Below are positions 1 to 8,075 of a stretch of DNA of 19,034 nucleotides, one piece after another. Made by a program: the position numbers and the translations under genes. This DNA comes from DATNPH01 sp036703315 (GTDB lineage Bacteria; Cyanobacteriota; Cyanobacteriia; Cyanobacteriales; Coleofasciculaceae): positions 1 to 19,034 of the forward strand of contig DATNPH010000156.1 in assembly GCA_036703315.1 (NCBI GenBank). Reading direction: 5' to 3'. Under the pieces are notes generated by a model. The model did not search any database, was not told the DNA's origin, and saw only the letters and a program-made list of their open reading frames with translations. Position 1 is the stretch's first letter; each line of letters begins with the position of its first letter.

Positions 1-46
1 TCACGCAGACCCTGCAATGAACTGCACTTTTAGTATTTTACAGCCA

Positions 47-132
47 ATGAACTTCTCTTCTGGTAAAAAACTTGTGTTCACCACGGATTGGAAGGCTCTA
101 TTTTCCGTGGACTGTGATGAACTTCTCTTCTG
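47..132. repeat. Direct repeats and inverted repeat before the recombinase
   Basis: The 16-mer ATGAACTTCTCTTCTG occurs exactly at 47-62 and 117-132, 70 bp apart. A 7-base partial copy (ATGAACT) lies at 17-23. Between the two full copies, CCACGGA (81-87) and TCCGTGG (104-110) form an inverted repeat. The second 16-mer ends three bases before the recombinase start codon. Small serine recombinases often act on, and repress themselves from, repeated sites beside their own gene, so this could be a resolution or operator site. That role is inference; only the repeats are seen. Confidence 0.6.
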
Positions 133-135
133 AAA

Positions 136-705
136 ATGACAAAAACAATAATGCTTATAGGCTATGCCAGGGTTAGCACTCCTTCACAGTCACTGGACTT
201 ACAAATTGATGCTTTAGTCCAGGCAGGTTGTGATAAAAAAAGAATCTTTACCGATATTGCCAGTGGCTCTAAGACAGCAAGACCTGGACTGGATAAAGTC
301 CTCGACTACGCCAGAGAGGGTGACATCATTGTAGTCTGGAAACTCGATCGCCTCGGTCGCTCGTTGGGGCATCTCATTGAAGTGGTAAAGGGATTGAGTG
401 ATAGGGGCATTGGGTTTAAAAGCATTCAGGAGAGTCTGGATACCACCACCAGCGGCGGACGATTAATTTTTCATGTGTTTGGTGCGATTGCGGAATTTGA
501 ACGGGATTTAATCAGGGAACGCACCAACGCCGGACTAGAAGCTGCCAGAGCCAGGGGCAAGAAGGGAGGCCGTAGAAGAGTACTAACCGACAAACAAATT
601 AGTATTGGTAAGTCCCTAGCTGCCGACAAAAGCCGTAGCGTAGAAGATATTTGTGAGACGCTAAAAATCTCACCAGCAACTTATTACCGCTACATTCATC
701 ATTGA
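136..705 (+). CDS. Serine recombinase, resolvase/invertase family
   Basis: A 189-residue small serine recombinase that would cut and rejoin DNA at paired sites through a 5'-phosphoserine link. The N-terminal catalytic domain (about 8-145) has the motif YARVST with nucleophile Ser14, followed by the conserved LDRLGRS stretch with Arg72 and Arg75, and the AEFERDLIRERT helix (119-130) typical of the dimerisation arm. The C-terminal part (about 148-188) is a helix-turn-helix DNA-binding domain ending in SPATYYRYI. Length matches Tn3-type resolvases and Pin/Hin invertases (180-200 residues). The start at 136 has no clear ribosome site; Met6 at 151 is an alternative. Direct repeats lie immediately upstream. 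Whether it resolves a transposon, inverts a segment or is a stranded relic cannot be told here; no Tn3 transposase is in the window. Confidence 0.93.
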   Translation: MTKTIMLIGYARVSTPSQSLDLQIDALVQAGCDKKRIFTDIASGSKTARPGLDKVLDYAREGDIIVVWKLDRLGRSLGHLIEVVKGLSDRGIGFKSIQESLDTTTSGGRLIFHVFGAIAEFERDLIRERTNAGLEAARARGKKGGRRRVLTDKQISIGKSLAADKSRSVEDICETLKISPATYYRYIHH

Positions 706-735
706 GTATGAGATTCGCGAAAGCCTTCTTAGTTC

Positions 736-760
736 AATTCGCCGTAGCGAATTTTCTTTC
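736..760 (+). terminator. Hairpin terminator after the recombinase
   Basis: AATTCGC (736-742) pairs with GCGAATT (747-753) around the loop CGTA, and a T-rich run follows. It stands 31 bases after the recombinase stop codon and before the TIR gene, so it probably ends the recombinase transcript. The stem is only 7 bp. Confidence 0.5.
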
Positions 761-803
761 CTGTTGCTTGAACAGAGGCATTATTATTAACGAACACATC
801 GTC

Positions 804-820
804 AAGGAGTAAACGCTGTG
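804..820 (+). promoter_or_regulatory. Ribosome site deciding a GTG start of the TIR gene
   Basis: AAGGAG at 804-809 lies 8 bases before GTG at 818-820. The reading frame from this GTG is the same as that of the long frame 1028-2350 and encodes a TIR N-terminus. This good Shine-Dalgarno match shows that the original gene began here and not at the ATG at 1028. Confidence 0.7.
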
Positions 821-2350
821 TCAGACGAGTCGCTGCCATTCCATCCAAAGGCTGATATATACATTTCTTATGCATCCCCAGATCAGGTTTTACTTGATGA
901 GTTGCTGAAGGATTTAACAGCGTTGCAATGAGAGCATATTTCCCTTTCCTATTATCAAGAAGACAAAATTGCAGAACTCGCCCAAAAAGAGGAAATTCAA
1001 TCACACATTAATGCTGCTGATGTAGTTGTGATGATAGTGAGTTCTACCTATCTTGATTCAGTGGATAGGAGAAGATGGGAATTAGACGAAATAGCTGGAA
1101 AACCTATCGTCATTGCTATCAATGTCAGTCCAGTTAAATTAAAAGCTTCTCGACTCAAAGGCTTTTGTTCTTCATGGACTGATGATTCTCCTGTTACCTC
1201 TTGGTCAGGTCAGGTGGAGAAATTACAAATTGCCGCCAGAGCTATTTATGAAGCCGCCTCTTCAATCAGTTCAGAATTAAACGTTTCAGACGACCAACCC
1301 AATGGGGAGCTAAATGACAATTTAGACAGCTATGATTCCTGTTCTTCGAGAGGACTTGAGCCGCGTGAGAAAATTAGTCCAGTTCCATCCCCTTCTCCCA
1401 TTCCGTTCGATTCAACAAATCAGGGACAACAATACACGGACAACCCTGATATTGCTCAGCTTCAACAAAAAATGGAACAGGTTTACCGCATCCAAGAACC
1501 TCCTTCACAACCCACTGTTACTAACAAAGATTGGGTAAATTGCAGTGTATTCAGCCCTCCTGTTGTAGCTAGTGGCGATACGTTTTTTGTTCAAGTTTTT
1601 GTCCATCTTCCCGAGCAAGCTGAGATGGTCAAGCAACTAGCTGTAGCCTTTGACTCGGAGACCAAACAATTGGGAGTGAAAACTTTAAGAACTCCTGTTG
1701 AACGAGCAACAGAACTGACCTTTTATCTCTCGATTCCTAATCTTGAAGTTGATGACCCAATTCAAGAGTTGAATTGGCAAGGACGAGCATCTGCCGTGCA
1801 ATTTGGCGTAACGGTTCCCGATGATTTGGCACAGAAGACAGTCATTGGTACTGTCACTGTAAGTCAAAATAATGTTCCCATTGGACATCTGAAATTCAAG
1901 CTATCGATTACTCCTTCTGCTGCCTCTACTTCAAAAGAACTTCAACTAATAGGAGACGCGGCACGAGTCTACAGAAAAGCCTTTGTTTCTTACTCATCTA
2001 AAGACCGTAAGGAAGTACTGAAACGAATACAAGCACTGGCTGTTACTGGGATTGAAGTGTTTCAGGATGTGCTGAATTTAGAACCTGGCGAGCGCTGGGA
2101 GAAGAAACTCTATCGTAAGATTGATGAGTGTGACCTGTTTCTGTTGTTTTGGTCTACAGCCGCTAAAGAATCAAAGTGGGTACTGAAAGAGGCGTTATAT
2201 GCTCTTGAACGGCAAGGGAATGATGGACTCGATCCACCTGCGATTATTCCTGTAATTATTGAAGGGCCTCCTCCTGTTTCTCCGCCCGATGAGCTACAAC
2301 ATCTTCATTTCAATGACAAACTTCTTTATCTGATAGCACTGTCTAACTAA
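818..2350 (+). pseudogene. Two-TIR protein gene with an in-frame TGA in TIR 1
   Basis: Reading from GTG 818 gives a TIR-like start: the first beta strand is ADIYISYAS and a helix rich in Leu/Asp follows. Codon 38 (929-931) is TGA. The same frame then continues without a break as EHISLSYYQEDKIAELAQ and AADVVVMIVSSTYL, which are the later strands and helices of one TIR domain. Full length would be 510 codons with two TIR domains. TIR domains act as NAD+-consuming enzymes or as interaction modules in immunity. The lesion fits a single CGA (Arg) to TGA change in the context TALQ-stop-EHIS. No recoding signal is evident, so the gene is probably inactivated or makes only the C-terminal part, although readthrough or a sequencing error is possible. 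It converges on the caspase-STAND gene, with 37 bp between stops. Confidence 0.8.
1028..2350 (+). CDS. Remaining open frame: beta-rich domain plus C-terminal TIR
   Basis: This is the 440-residue open part after the TGA. Residues 1-50 finish TIR 1. About 75-165 is a Ser/Pro/Gln-rich linker. About 170-297 is a beta-rich domain beginning near CSVFSPPVVASGD, with the stretches FFVQVFVHLPEQ and VIGTVTVSQNNVPIGHLKFKLS; it looks like a sandwich fold often seen beside TIR domains, though I cannot name it. About 317-400 is a second TIR domain: AFVSYSSKDR forms strand A, CDLFLLFWSTAAKESKWVLKEAL contains the usual Ser/Trp region, and the Glu in WVLKE is a candidate catalytic residue. No ribosome site precedes ATG 1028, so independent translation is uncertain. 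If made, the product would keep one complete TIR domain. Confidence 0.75.
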   Translation: MMIVSSTYLDSVDRRRWELDEIAGKPIVIAINVSPVKLKASRLKGFCSSWTDDSPVTSWSGQVEKLQIAARAIYEAASSISSELNVSDDQPNGELNDNLDSYDSCSSRGLEPREKISPVPSPSPIPFDSTNQGQQYTDNPDIAQLQQKMEQVYRIQEPPSQPTVTNKDWVNCSVFSPPVVASGDTFFVQVFVHLPEQAEMVKQLAVAFDSETKQLGVKTLRTPVERATELTFYLSIPNLEVDDPIQELNWQGRASAVQFGVTVPDDLAQKTVIGTVTVSQNNVPIGHLKFKLSITPSAASTSKELQLIGDAARVYRKAFVSYSSKDRKEVLKRIQALAVTGIEVFQDVLNLEPGERWEKKLYRKIDECDLFLLFWSTAAKESKWVLKEALYALERQGNDGLDPPAIIPVIIEGPPPVSPPDELQHLHFNDKLLYLIALSN

Positions 2351-2387
2351 AGGGTAGGTACTTGTTTTATGTTATATTTCTCTCCGG

Positions 2388-5300
2388 TTACCTCAACTGC
2401 CGTTGAGAAAGAGCTGCTGCTTTTCGTTTGTCTGCCTGGGCTGCTTGTTGATTTCCCAGGCGGGTATAAGCTAGCGCCCGGTTATTGTAAGCGTTGGCAT
2501 TACCAGGAGCAAGTTTGATCGCCTTATTGTAATTTGCGATCGCCCCTTTAGAGTTGCCCTGACGGTAGTAAGCTACTCCGCGATTGATATAAGCGTTAAC
2601 ATAAGTCGGATTAAGACTAATTGCCTTACTACTATCAGCGATCGCTTTCTGATAATCTTTCTGCCCTACATATGCCGATGCCCGATAGCTGTAAGCTATA
2701 GCACTTTTGGGATTTAGAGCGATCCCTTTACTATAACTGCTAATTGCTTGTTGGTAATTTCTTTGTCTGTGGTAGGTCAAGCCCTGATTGATGTAGGCAT
2801 CAACTGAGTTGAGCTTGCTTGCCTGCCTGCGATCGCTAGGGGCTTGCCTATAGTTATTCTTTCCGTTGTTAGACGGAGGGGTTGGAGACGGAACATTCTG
2901 AGGACGGCCTGGGGCATTAGCCGGAGCAGATGAGCTTGGTGTATCCTGTCCCTTGTTAGACGAAGGGACTGGAGACGGAGCATTCTGAGCGGAGGGTTGA
3001 ACAATAGAAGGAGCAGATGAGTTTGCTGTAGTGGTTTGCACAGATGGGGTACTAGAAGAAATGCCGTCGCAGAGGTGGCGATCGCTGTTATTCTCATCAA
3101 GGGTAGCTAGATGACCACGCACTCGTTCACAACCCCGTTCTAGCAGTTCATCTAATCCTCCTAGCTGCCATAACTTAACTTTACCGTCCTTGCCAACGAC
3201 GGCTAACTTACTGCCATCAGCACTAAAACTGATGCTTTTAATTTCATCTTCATGTGTTTTAAATTTCATCAACTGCCTGCCTTGTAAGTCCCAAAGGACG
3301 ACATTTTCGCGTGACGCGGTGGCAATTAAGCTGCCATCAGCATTGAAATCGATATAAGTCCAATCTCTTGATTCAGAAATCAGGACAGTCGATTTTCCTG
3401 AATTATTAGACAAGAAAACTTTAAACGCATTGAATTTGTTGTCTGAGGCTCCTGTAGTGACCACTCTTAACTCTCCATTGGGTTGAAAGCTGATGCTTTT
3501 GACGAGTTGAGGGTAATCTTTGGAGTTTAATTCATTGCCATTCACGTCCCACAATCTGACTACCCGGTCAATTACGGTGGCAATTGTCCGACCATCTCGG
3601 CTCCAACTAACGTTCGTTACCTCCCCTAACTTATTGCCTTGATGTGCTTCAAATTGCTTTAACTGCTTGCCCTTCAAATCCCACAACCGGACAAAGCCAT
3701 CTGCTCCTCCAGTAGCCAGTTGCTTACCGTCGGGACTAAAACTGAGGCTTGTCACCTTACTAGGAGGTATTGGGAATTCCTGTAACTTGTTACCTGCCGA
3801 GTCCCACAAGCGAACAATTCCTTCTGCATCTGTGGTGGCAATCGTCTGATGATCTGGACTAAAACTGATACTCTCAACTCCGGCTTGAGGGAAATCAGCT
3901 TCAGGGGGTTGTGGCTCCTCCAAATCCCACAACCGTAAAATGCCATCATCTCCTTGAGTAGCTAGTTGCTTGCCGTCGCGGCTAAGAAGCATACTCAATA
4001 CTCTGCCTTGAGGCAATTTAAATTCACTCTCTGTGCTGAAGCCCATCGAGTAGCTATTATCCCAGTTCCTGTAGCTATACCAGCTATACAAGCTGACAGT
4101 GTTATCTTCTGTCGTAGCTAGTAGCTTGCCATTAGAGCCAAAGCTGAGCGTTGGGGGGTAGGGGTAGCTTTCGTCTGATTTTAATTCTTTCAACTTGTTA
4201 TTCTCCCAATTCCACAGCGAGCTGGTGATTTTGGATTCATTGTCAGCAAAAATCACCACTCGCTTGTGTTCAGAGCTAAACTCAATGCCCTTTAGTAGCG
4301 TTTCTTCTCGAATGAATTGGGGTATCTGGCTGACTTGTCCCGATTGCCAGTCCCGCAGTTCGATACTACCGTCGTTCTTTGTTGTAGCTGTTACTAAATT
4401 GCCATTCGGTTTAAAACTAATACCTACGACGTTCTCTGTATTCGCTAGTAATGGATAGCTTTTCTTGTTTTTCCAATCCCATAAGAAAGCTATGTTGCGT
4501 TCATCATTATATTTAGTAATTACAGCCAATATGCTGCCATCTGGGCTAAAGCTGATGTCACCAACGGCCCCCATAACCTGTCCTGGAAGGTCTACTAATG
4601 CGCCATCTAACTGCTTGCTACCCAAATTCCACAAGGAGACAGAGTTATCTTTCCATCCGACAGCTAGTTGCTTGCCATCGGGGCTAAATTTGACTCTCAC
4701 AACCTCACCATGATTTCTAGATTCAGGTAACTGGTCACACTGCTTGCTTTCCGAATTCCACACGCAGACGTTCCTTCCATCTGATGTTGGGATAGCCAAC
4801 AATAACTTGTTATCCTGAGTAAAAACCCTATCTTGCCTTACATTAAGAGGAGAAAGACTTTCCAAGCCTGGGGGCAGTTCCCAATGGTTGCGTTCTTTAA
4901 CTTGATAAACCGCAGTTCGCAATGTATCTATGACTTTACTTTGTAGCTGCTTGTTTGGTTGTAATAACCCCCAAAAGAGCCAGTTTTTTAAAGATTTCGC
5001 CGCCTGTAAACTACTTATTAAAGCATCTATTGTCGGTTGATTTGTGCGTAACAGAGTTTGCGCGGAATTCCTATCAGCGGTCATTTGTTCTATCAGTGCT
5101 TGTCGCTGACGAATTAGTGCCAAGGAAGTCAACCCAAGTAATCCCACCATAACTGCGATCGCAATCACCCACCGCAAATTAGTATTTCTACGTCTTCGCC
5201 AAACGCTTTTCTGGACAAACTCAGTTTCTATCTGGTTGAACCAGTTGTCTTTGTCAGATGTGAGTACCTGATTTAATACATCGAGGTAGGGGTCAGCATT

Positions 5301-7895
5301 CCAAAGAAACCGTGCCTCTTGCTTACTTTTCCACTCAATGGCAGCAGGTGTCAGCCGCCGTTGCAGAGGTAAATCTTCCTGCTCCTCCTGCTGCCACTTC
5401 TGTAGCTTATCCCAGCTTCTGACTAAGAAATCATGAGCTGGCTCTACATAAGGTTCTCCCGTTTCCTGCCCGCTGACAATCAAACGAACACGATCAAACC
5501 GTTCTAAAACTAGCTTGACACGATCATTTTCTACCGCATCTGCGTACACCAATTCCGACAAAGGCACCCGTCGCCGTGCTAACTCCCCACCTTCAAATGT
5601 CACCATCCGCAGCATCACCCGCCGTAAAGTATCTCTGTGAGCATCATCAGGTAAATTGTTGTATTCTTCATTGGCTCTGCGCGTCAGTGAACCTGCAACA
5701 CCTCCCTCTTTGTCAAAATCAGCATCAAGCCTTAAGGCGCGATCGCTCGTTTCCTGAATTCTCCACTTTTCGGCAAGCTTAATATATAGTTCGCTCAAGG
5801 TAAACGATAGCAAAGGCAATGCTCCTGGCATTTGCCCCACCTCATCAATCAGCTTGTCTACCAAATTGGGTGGCTCGAAGTACAGCGCCATCTCTGAAGC
5901 TGGAGATTCGATGGCTTGCCTTAATTCATCCGATCGCATAGCCCGTACTGGAAATCGAGCCTGTGTCCAGTATGACTTCAACACATCTAAGTTGAGGAAG
6001 CGAGGTTCAAAATCGGAGCGCAACGTTACTATAATTCGGAGTTGCTCGAGATTTGCACTCAGAGTTTTCTCTAGCAGGTTTAAAAACTTTTGCCACTCCT
6101 GTTGCTTGTTCTCCTGCTCCCCTTCCTGAGCCGACTGGTTCGAGAGCTTTTTCTGCTGCTGCTGTTGGTTGTTCTGCTGCTCTTTCTGCTTGCTCTGACT
6201 CAGAGTAATTAACTCTTCAAATTGGTCGATTGTCAATAACAGCCTGACACCAGGATTCTTTTGGCTCCATGCCATTACAATATCAATTAACTGGTTGGGG
6301 TCTGACTGTAAGCGCGAACTTAGTGGATTGAGGCAATCCGAAACTACCTGCTGTAACTGCTGTTGCTCCGCTGGATTCTGGCATAAAGCGTATAGTTCCT
6401 CAAAATGCTCAACAATCAGCAACTGCTTGGCTTTTTGGGTAATCTGATTCCACCCCTTAGCAATTGAGATAAATTTCTCAAGTTCTTTTTTCAAACGCAA
6501 GGTTTCTGCACTTTCCCCTCCGTTTTCAGATGAAGATTCACCAAGATTTCTGTCTAAATCATTAACTTTTTGTTTCAAAATTTCAGTAATAAAACTCAGG
6601 TTATCTAAGCGAGTGCTGACATTAAGGAAATTCAGAGTATCTGATTGATTCCTGCCAGTGACATCAGCAAGAGCCAGAATTGTCTTGGCTAAGGCAGTGA
6701 AGGGAGACTCTCCCGGACGCATAGGGTTGAGAATACGCCATTGATGGACAGTGTTGGCGGCATTGGTTTGAGATACCCCTGATTTCGATAGATTCTTTAA
6801 ATAAGGAATTAACCCGGCTTTGACAAGACTTGATTTACCAGAACCTGATACCCCTAAAACTACAGTTAGCGGCTGTTTAGGTGCAGAAATTCGCTCAGAT
6901 AATTGTTCAATTAATTCTTCCCTACCAAAGAAAAATCGGGAATGCTCTTCATCAAAAGACTCTAACCCTCGATAGGGATTGTTTTTTTCATTAACTTTCG
7001 GTGCGGGTTTTAATTTTGGGTTAACACCAGGAACTAAAAAGATATATTCGCCTCGCTCGTGCTTAGGTAAAGACCATAATCCCGGTGTTTGACGTTCCTT
7101 TGAACCGATTTCTACATGCTCGCGCAGGTAGAGATAAAGTTCTGTTGCCGTAATCACTCCATCGCCTGCGGGCTGACCATTTTTACCAGCCGGAATTACA
7201 TCGGCCTCACCCTGCAAAGCCTTAAACAACCCCTCAGCAAAAGGGGAATGATTCGTCCCTGCAACCGTTCCTCTATCGCCGAGACTATCGAATGCTTCTT
7301 GGTCATGAGATGCCGAAGTAATCGCTTGCCATGCGGGTGAATTGATAAAGCGGTCGTAATGCTCTTTGTGAATAACTTTAGGAAATGTTCTCCCTTTTCT
7401 AGTACTTGACCAATGAAACCTTCCAGCAAAGCAGCAATCAAGAACTACCAGAAAATGACGACAATTGAGTGCGGCTAAACGTTTGTATAACTCCTGCATC
7501 GGCAAGAGACTGTCACGTTTTTTGCTGTCGGCATCTAGCGGTACGAGATAGCCTTTTGGCCCCTCATCACTGTCATCAGGTATTCCATGTCCAGCAAAGT
7601 AGAAGAGTAAACGGTCTTCTTGTGTCGGATTAATTTCTGCTGGCAGTCTCTTACTTAATAAATTTTTTAAGCCGTCCAACGTCGGTTGATACTTATTCTT
7701 AACAAGCAATTCTTGCCCTTGGCGATACTCCTTATAAGTCTCATCAGCTACCAAAATCACATAGTCATACTTATGCTCTATCGCTAGTATCTCTGCTAGC
7801 CGTTCAGCATCATATCTTGCCGTCTGTAGTTTTGGTTCATGTTGATACTCATTAATCCCAATCACGACTGCCAAACTACGCTTAAAGTCTGCCAT
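2388..7895 (-). CDS. Caspase-STAND NTPase-WD40-TPR giant protein
   Basis: An 1835-residue fusion. Residues 1-290 form a caspase-like peptidase with catalytic His103 in YFAGHG and Cys155 in LDCCFAG. Residues about 306-830 form a STAND-type NTPase introduced by NPYRGLESFDEEHSRFFFGRE, with Walker A GVSGSGKSS (348-356, Lys354) and Walker B-like LLLTIDQFEE (552-561). A related LLIVEHFEE lies at 492-500. A Gln-rich insert spans 564-605. One transmembrane helix lies near 908-928. A WD40 propeller array with repeated FSPDG-type motifs spans roughly 985-1560. A Ser/Pro-rich linker with a 29-residue duplication follows, then about four TPR repeats (1697-1835). The inferred role is a membrane-anchored sensor in which WD40/TPR ligand binding and NTP switching control the protease. 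It follows the second caspase gene in the same direction and may share its transcript. All key residues of protease and NTPase are present, so it looks intact. Confidence 0.93.
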   Translation of the reverse strand: MADFKRSLAVVIGINEYQHEPKLQTARYDAERLAEILAIEHKYDYVILVADETYKEYRQGQELLVKNKYQPTLDGLKNLLSKRLPAEINPTQEDRLLFYFAGHGIPDDSDEGPKGYLVPLDADSKKRDSLLPMQELYKRLAALNCRHFLVVLDCCFAGRFHWSSTRKGRTFPKVIHKEHYDRFINSPAWQAITSASHDQEAFDSLGDRGTVAGTNHSPFAEGLFKALQGEADVIPAGKNGQPAGDGVITATELYLYLREHVEIGSKERQTPGLWSLPKHERGEYIFLVPGVNPKLKPAPKVNEKNNPYRGLESFDEEHSRFFFGREELIEQLSERISAPKQPLTVVLGVSGSGKSSLVKAGLIPYLKNLSKSGVSQTNAANTVHQWRILNPMRPGESPFTALAKTILALADVTGRNQSDTLNFLNVSTRLDNLSFITEILKQKVNDLDRNLGESSSENGGESAETLRLKKELEKFISIAKGWNQITQKAKQLLIVEHFEELYALCQNPAEQQQLQQVVSDCLNPLSSRLQSDPNQLIDIVMAWSQKNPGVRLLLTIDQFEELITLSQSKQKEQQNNQQQQQKKLSNQSAQEGEQENKQQEWQKFLNLLEKTLSANLEQLRIIVTLRSDFEPRFLNLDVLKSYWTQARFPVRAMRSDELRQAIESPASEMALYFEPPNLVDKLIDEVGQMPGALPLLSFTLSELYIKLAEKWRIQETSDRALRLDADFDKEGGVAGSLTRRANEEYNNLPDDAHRDTLRRVMLRMVTFEGGELARRRVPLSELVYADAVENDRVKLVLERFDRVRLIVSGQETGEPYVEPAHDFLVRSWDKLQKWQQEEQEDLPLQRRLTPAAIEWKSKQEARFLWNADPYLDVLNQVLTSDKDNWFNQIETEFVQKSVWRRRRNTNLRWVIAIAVMVGLLGLTSLALIRQRQALIEQMTADRNSAQTLLRTNQPTIDALISSLQAAKSLKNWLFWGLLQPNKQLQSKVIDTLRTAVYQVKERNHWELPPGLESLSPLNVRQDRVFTQDNKLLLAIPTSDGRNVCVWNSESKQCDQLPESRNHGEVVRVKFSPDGKQLAVGWKDNSVSLWNLGSKQLDGALVDLPGQVMGAVGDISFSPDGSILAVITKYNDERNIAFLWDWKNKKSYPLLANTENVVGISFKPNGNLVTATTKNDGSIELRDWQSGQVSQIPQFIREETLLKGIEFSSEHKRVVIFADNESKITSSLWNWENNKLKELKSDESYPYPPTLSFGSNGKLLATTEDNTVSLYSWYSYRNWDNSYSMGFSTESEFKLPQGRVLSMLLSRDGKQLATQGDDGILRLWDLEEPQPPEADFPQAGVESISFSPDHQTIATTDAEGIVRLWDSAGNKLQEFPIPPSKVTSLSFSPDGKQLATGGADGFVRLWDLKGKQLKQFEAHQGNKLGEVTNVSWSRDGRTIATVIDRVVRLWDVNGNELNSKDYPQLVKSISFQPNGELRVVTTGASDNKFNAFKVFLSNNSGKSTVLISESRDWTYIDFNADGSLIATASRENVVLWDLQGRQLMKFKTHEDEIKSISFSADGSKLAVVGKDGKVKLWQLGGLDELLERGCERVRGHLATLDENNSDRHLCDGISSSTPSVQTTTANSSAPSIVQPSAQNAPSPVPSSNKGQDTPSSSAPANAPGRPQNVPSPTPPSNNGKNNYRQAPSDRRQASKLNSVDAYINQGLTYHRQRNYQQAISSYSKGIALNPKSAIAYSYRASAYVGQKDYQKAIADSSKAISLNPTYVNAYINRGVAYYRQGNSKGAIANYNKAIKLAPGNANAYNNRALAYTRLGNQQAAQADKRKAAALSQRQLR
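2868..3041 (-). repeat. 87-bp tandem duplication in the linker of the giant gene
   Basis: Two imperfect copies, about 2868-2954 and 2955-3041, are offset by exactly 87 bp. GTTAGACG recurs at 2868 and 2955, and GGAGCAGATGAG at 2923 and 3010. Each encodes 29 residues that begin SSAP and contain PSPxPxSNxG. Because 87 is a multiple of three, the frame is kept. It lies between the WD40 and TPR parts. Confidence 0.75.
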
Positions 7896-7958
7896 CTTCC
7901 GCCAACACCTTTTTCGTATTTGGTTAACTTAGGCTGAATGCACTGACTTAAGGAAAGC

Positions 7959-8034
7959 GTAGGTTGGGTTAAGCGATAGCGTAACCCAACAATTCCTTAC
8001 CAGTGTTGGGTTTCGTGACCTCAACCCGACCTAC
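7959..8034. repeat. Palindromic cyanobacterial-type repeat between caspase genes
   Basis: The ends GTAGGTTGGGTT (7959-7970) and AACCCGACCTAC (8023-8034) are inverted copies with one mismatch. Inside, AACCCAAC (7983-7990) and GTTGGGTT (8004-8011) are further inverted copies. The unit can fold into one long hairpin or two smaller ones. Similar GTAGGTTGGGTT units are familiar as dispersed repeats in cyanobacterial genomes. It occupies much of the 180-bp gap between the two caspase genes and could cause partial termination or RNA processing; that function is inference. Confidence 0.7.
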
Positions 8035-8075
8035 AAAACTGTGGACATCAAAACGCTTACTGCCACATTTAGGAA

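Noticed and set aside
729..1004. 91-codon open frame on the minus strand
   Set aside because: It is antisense to the N-terminal TIR domain, which is well supported by a ribosome site and fold pattern.
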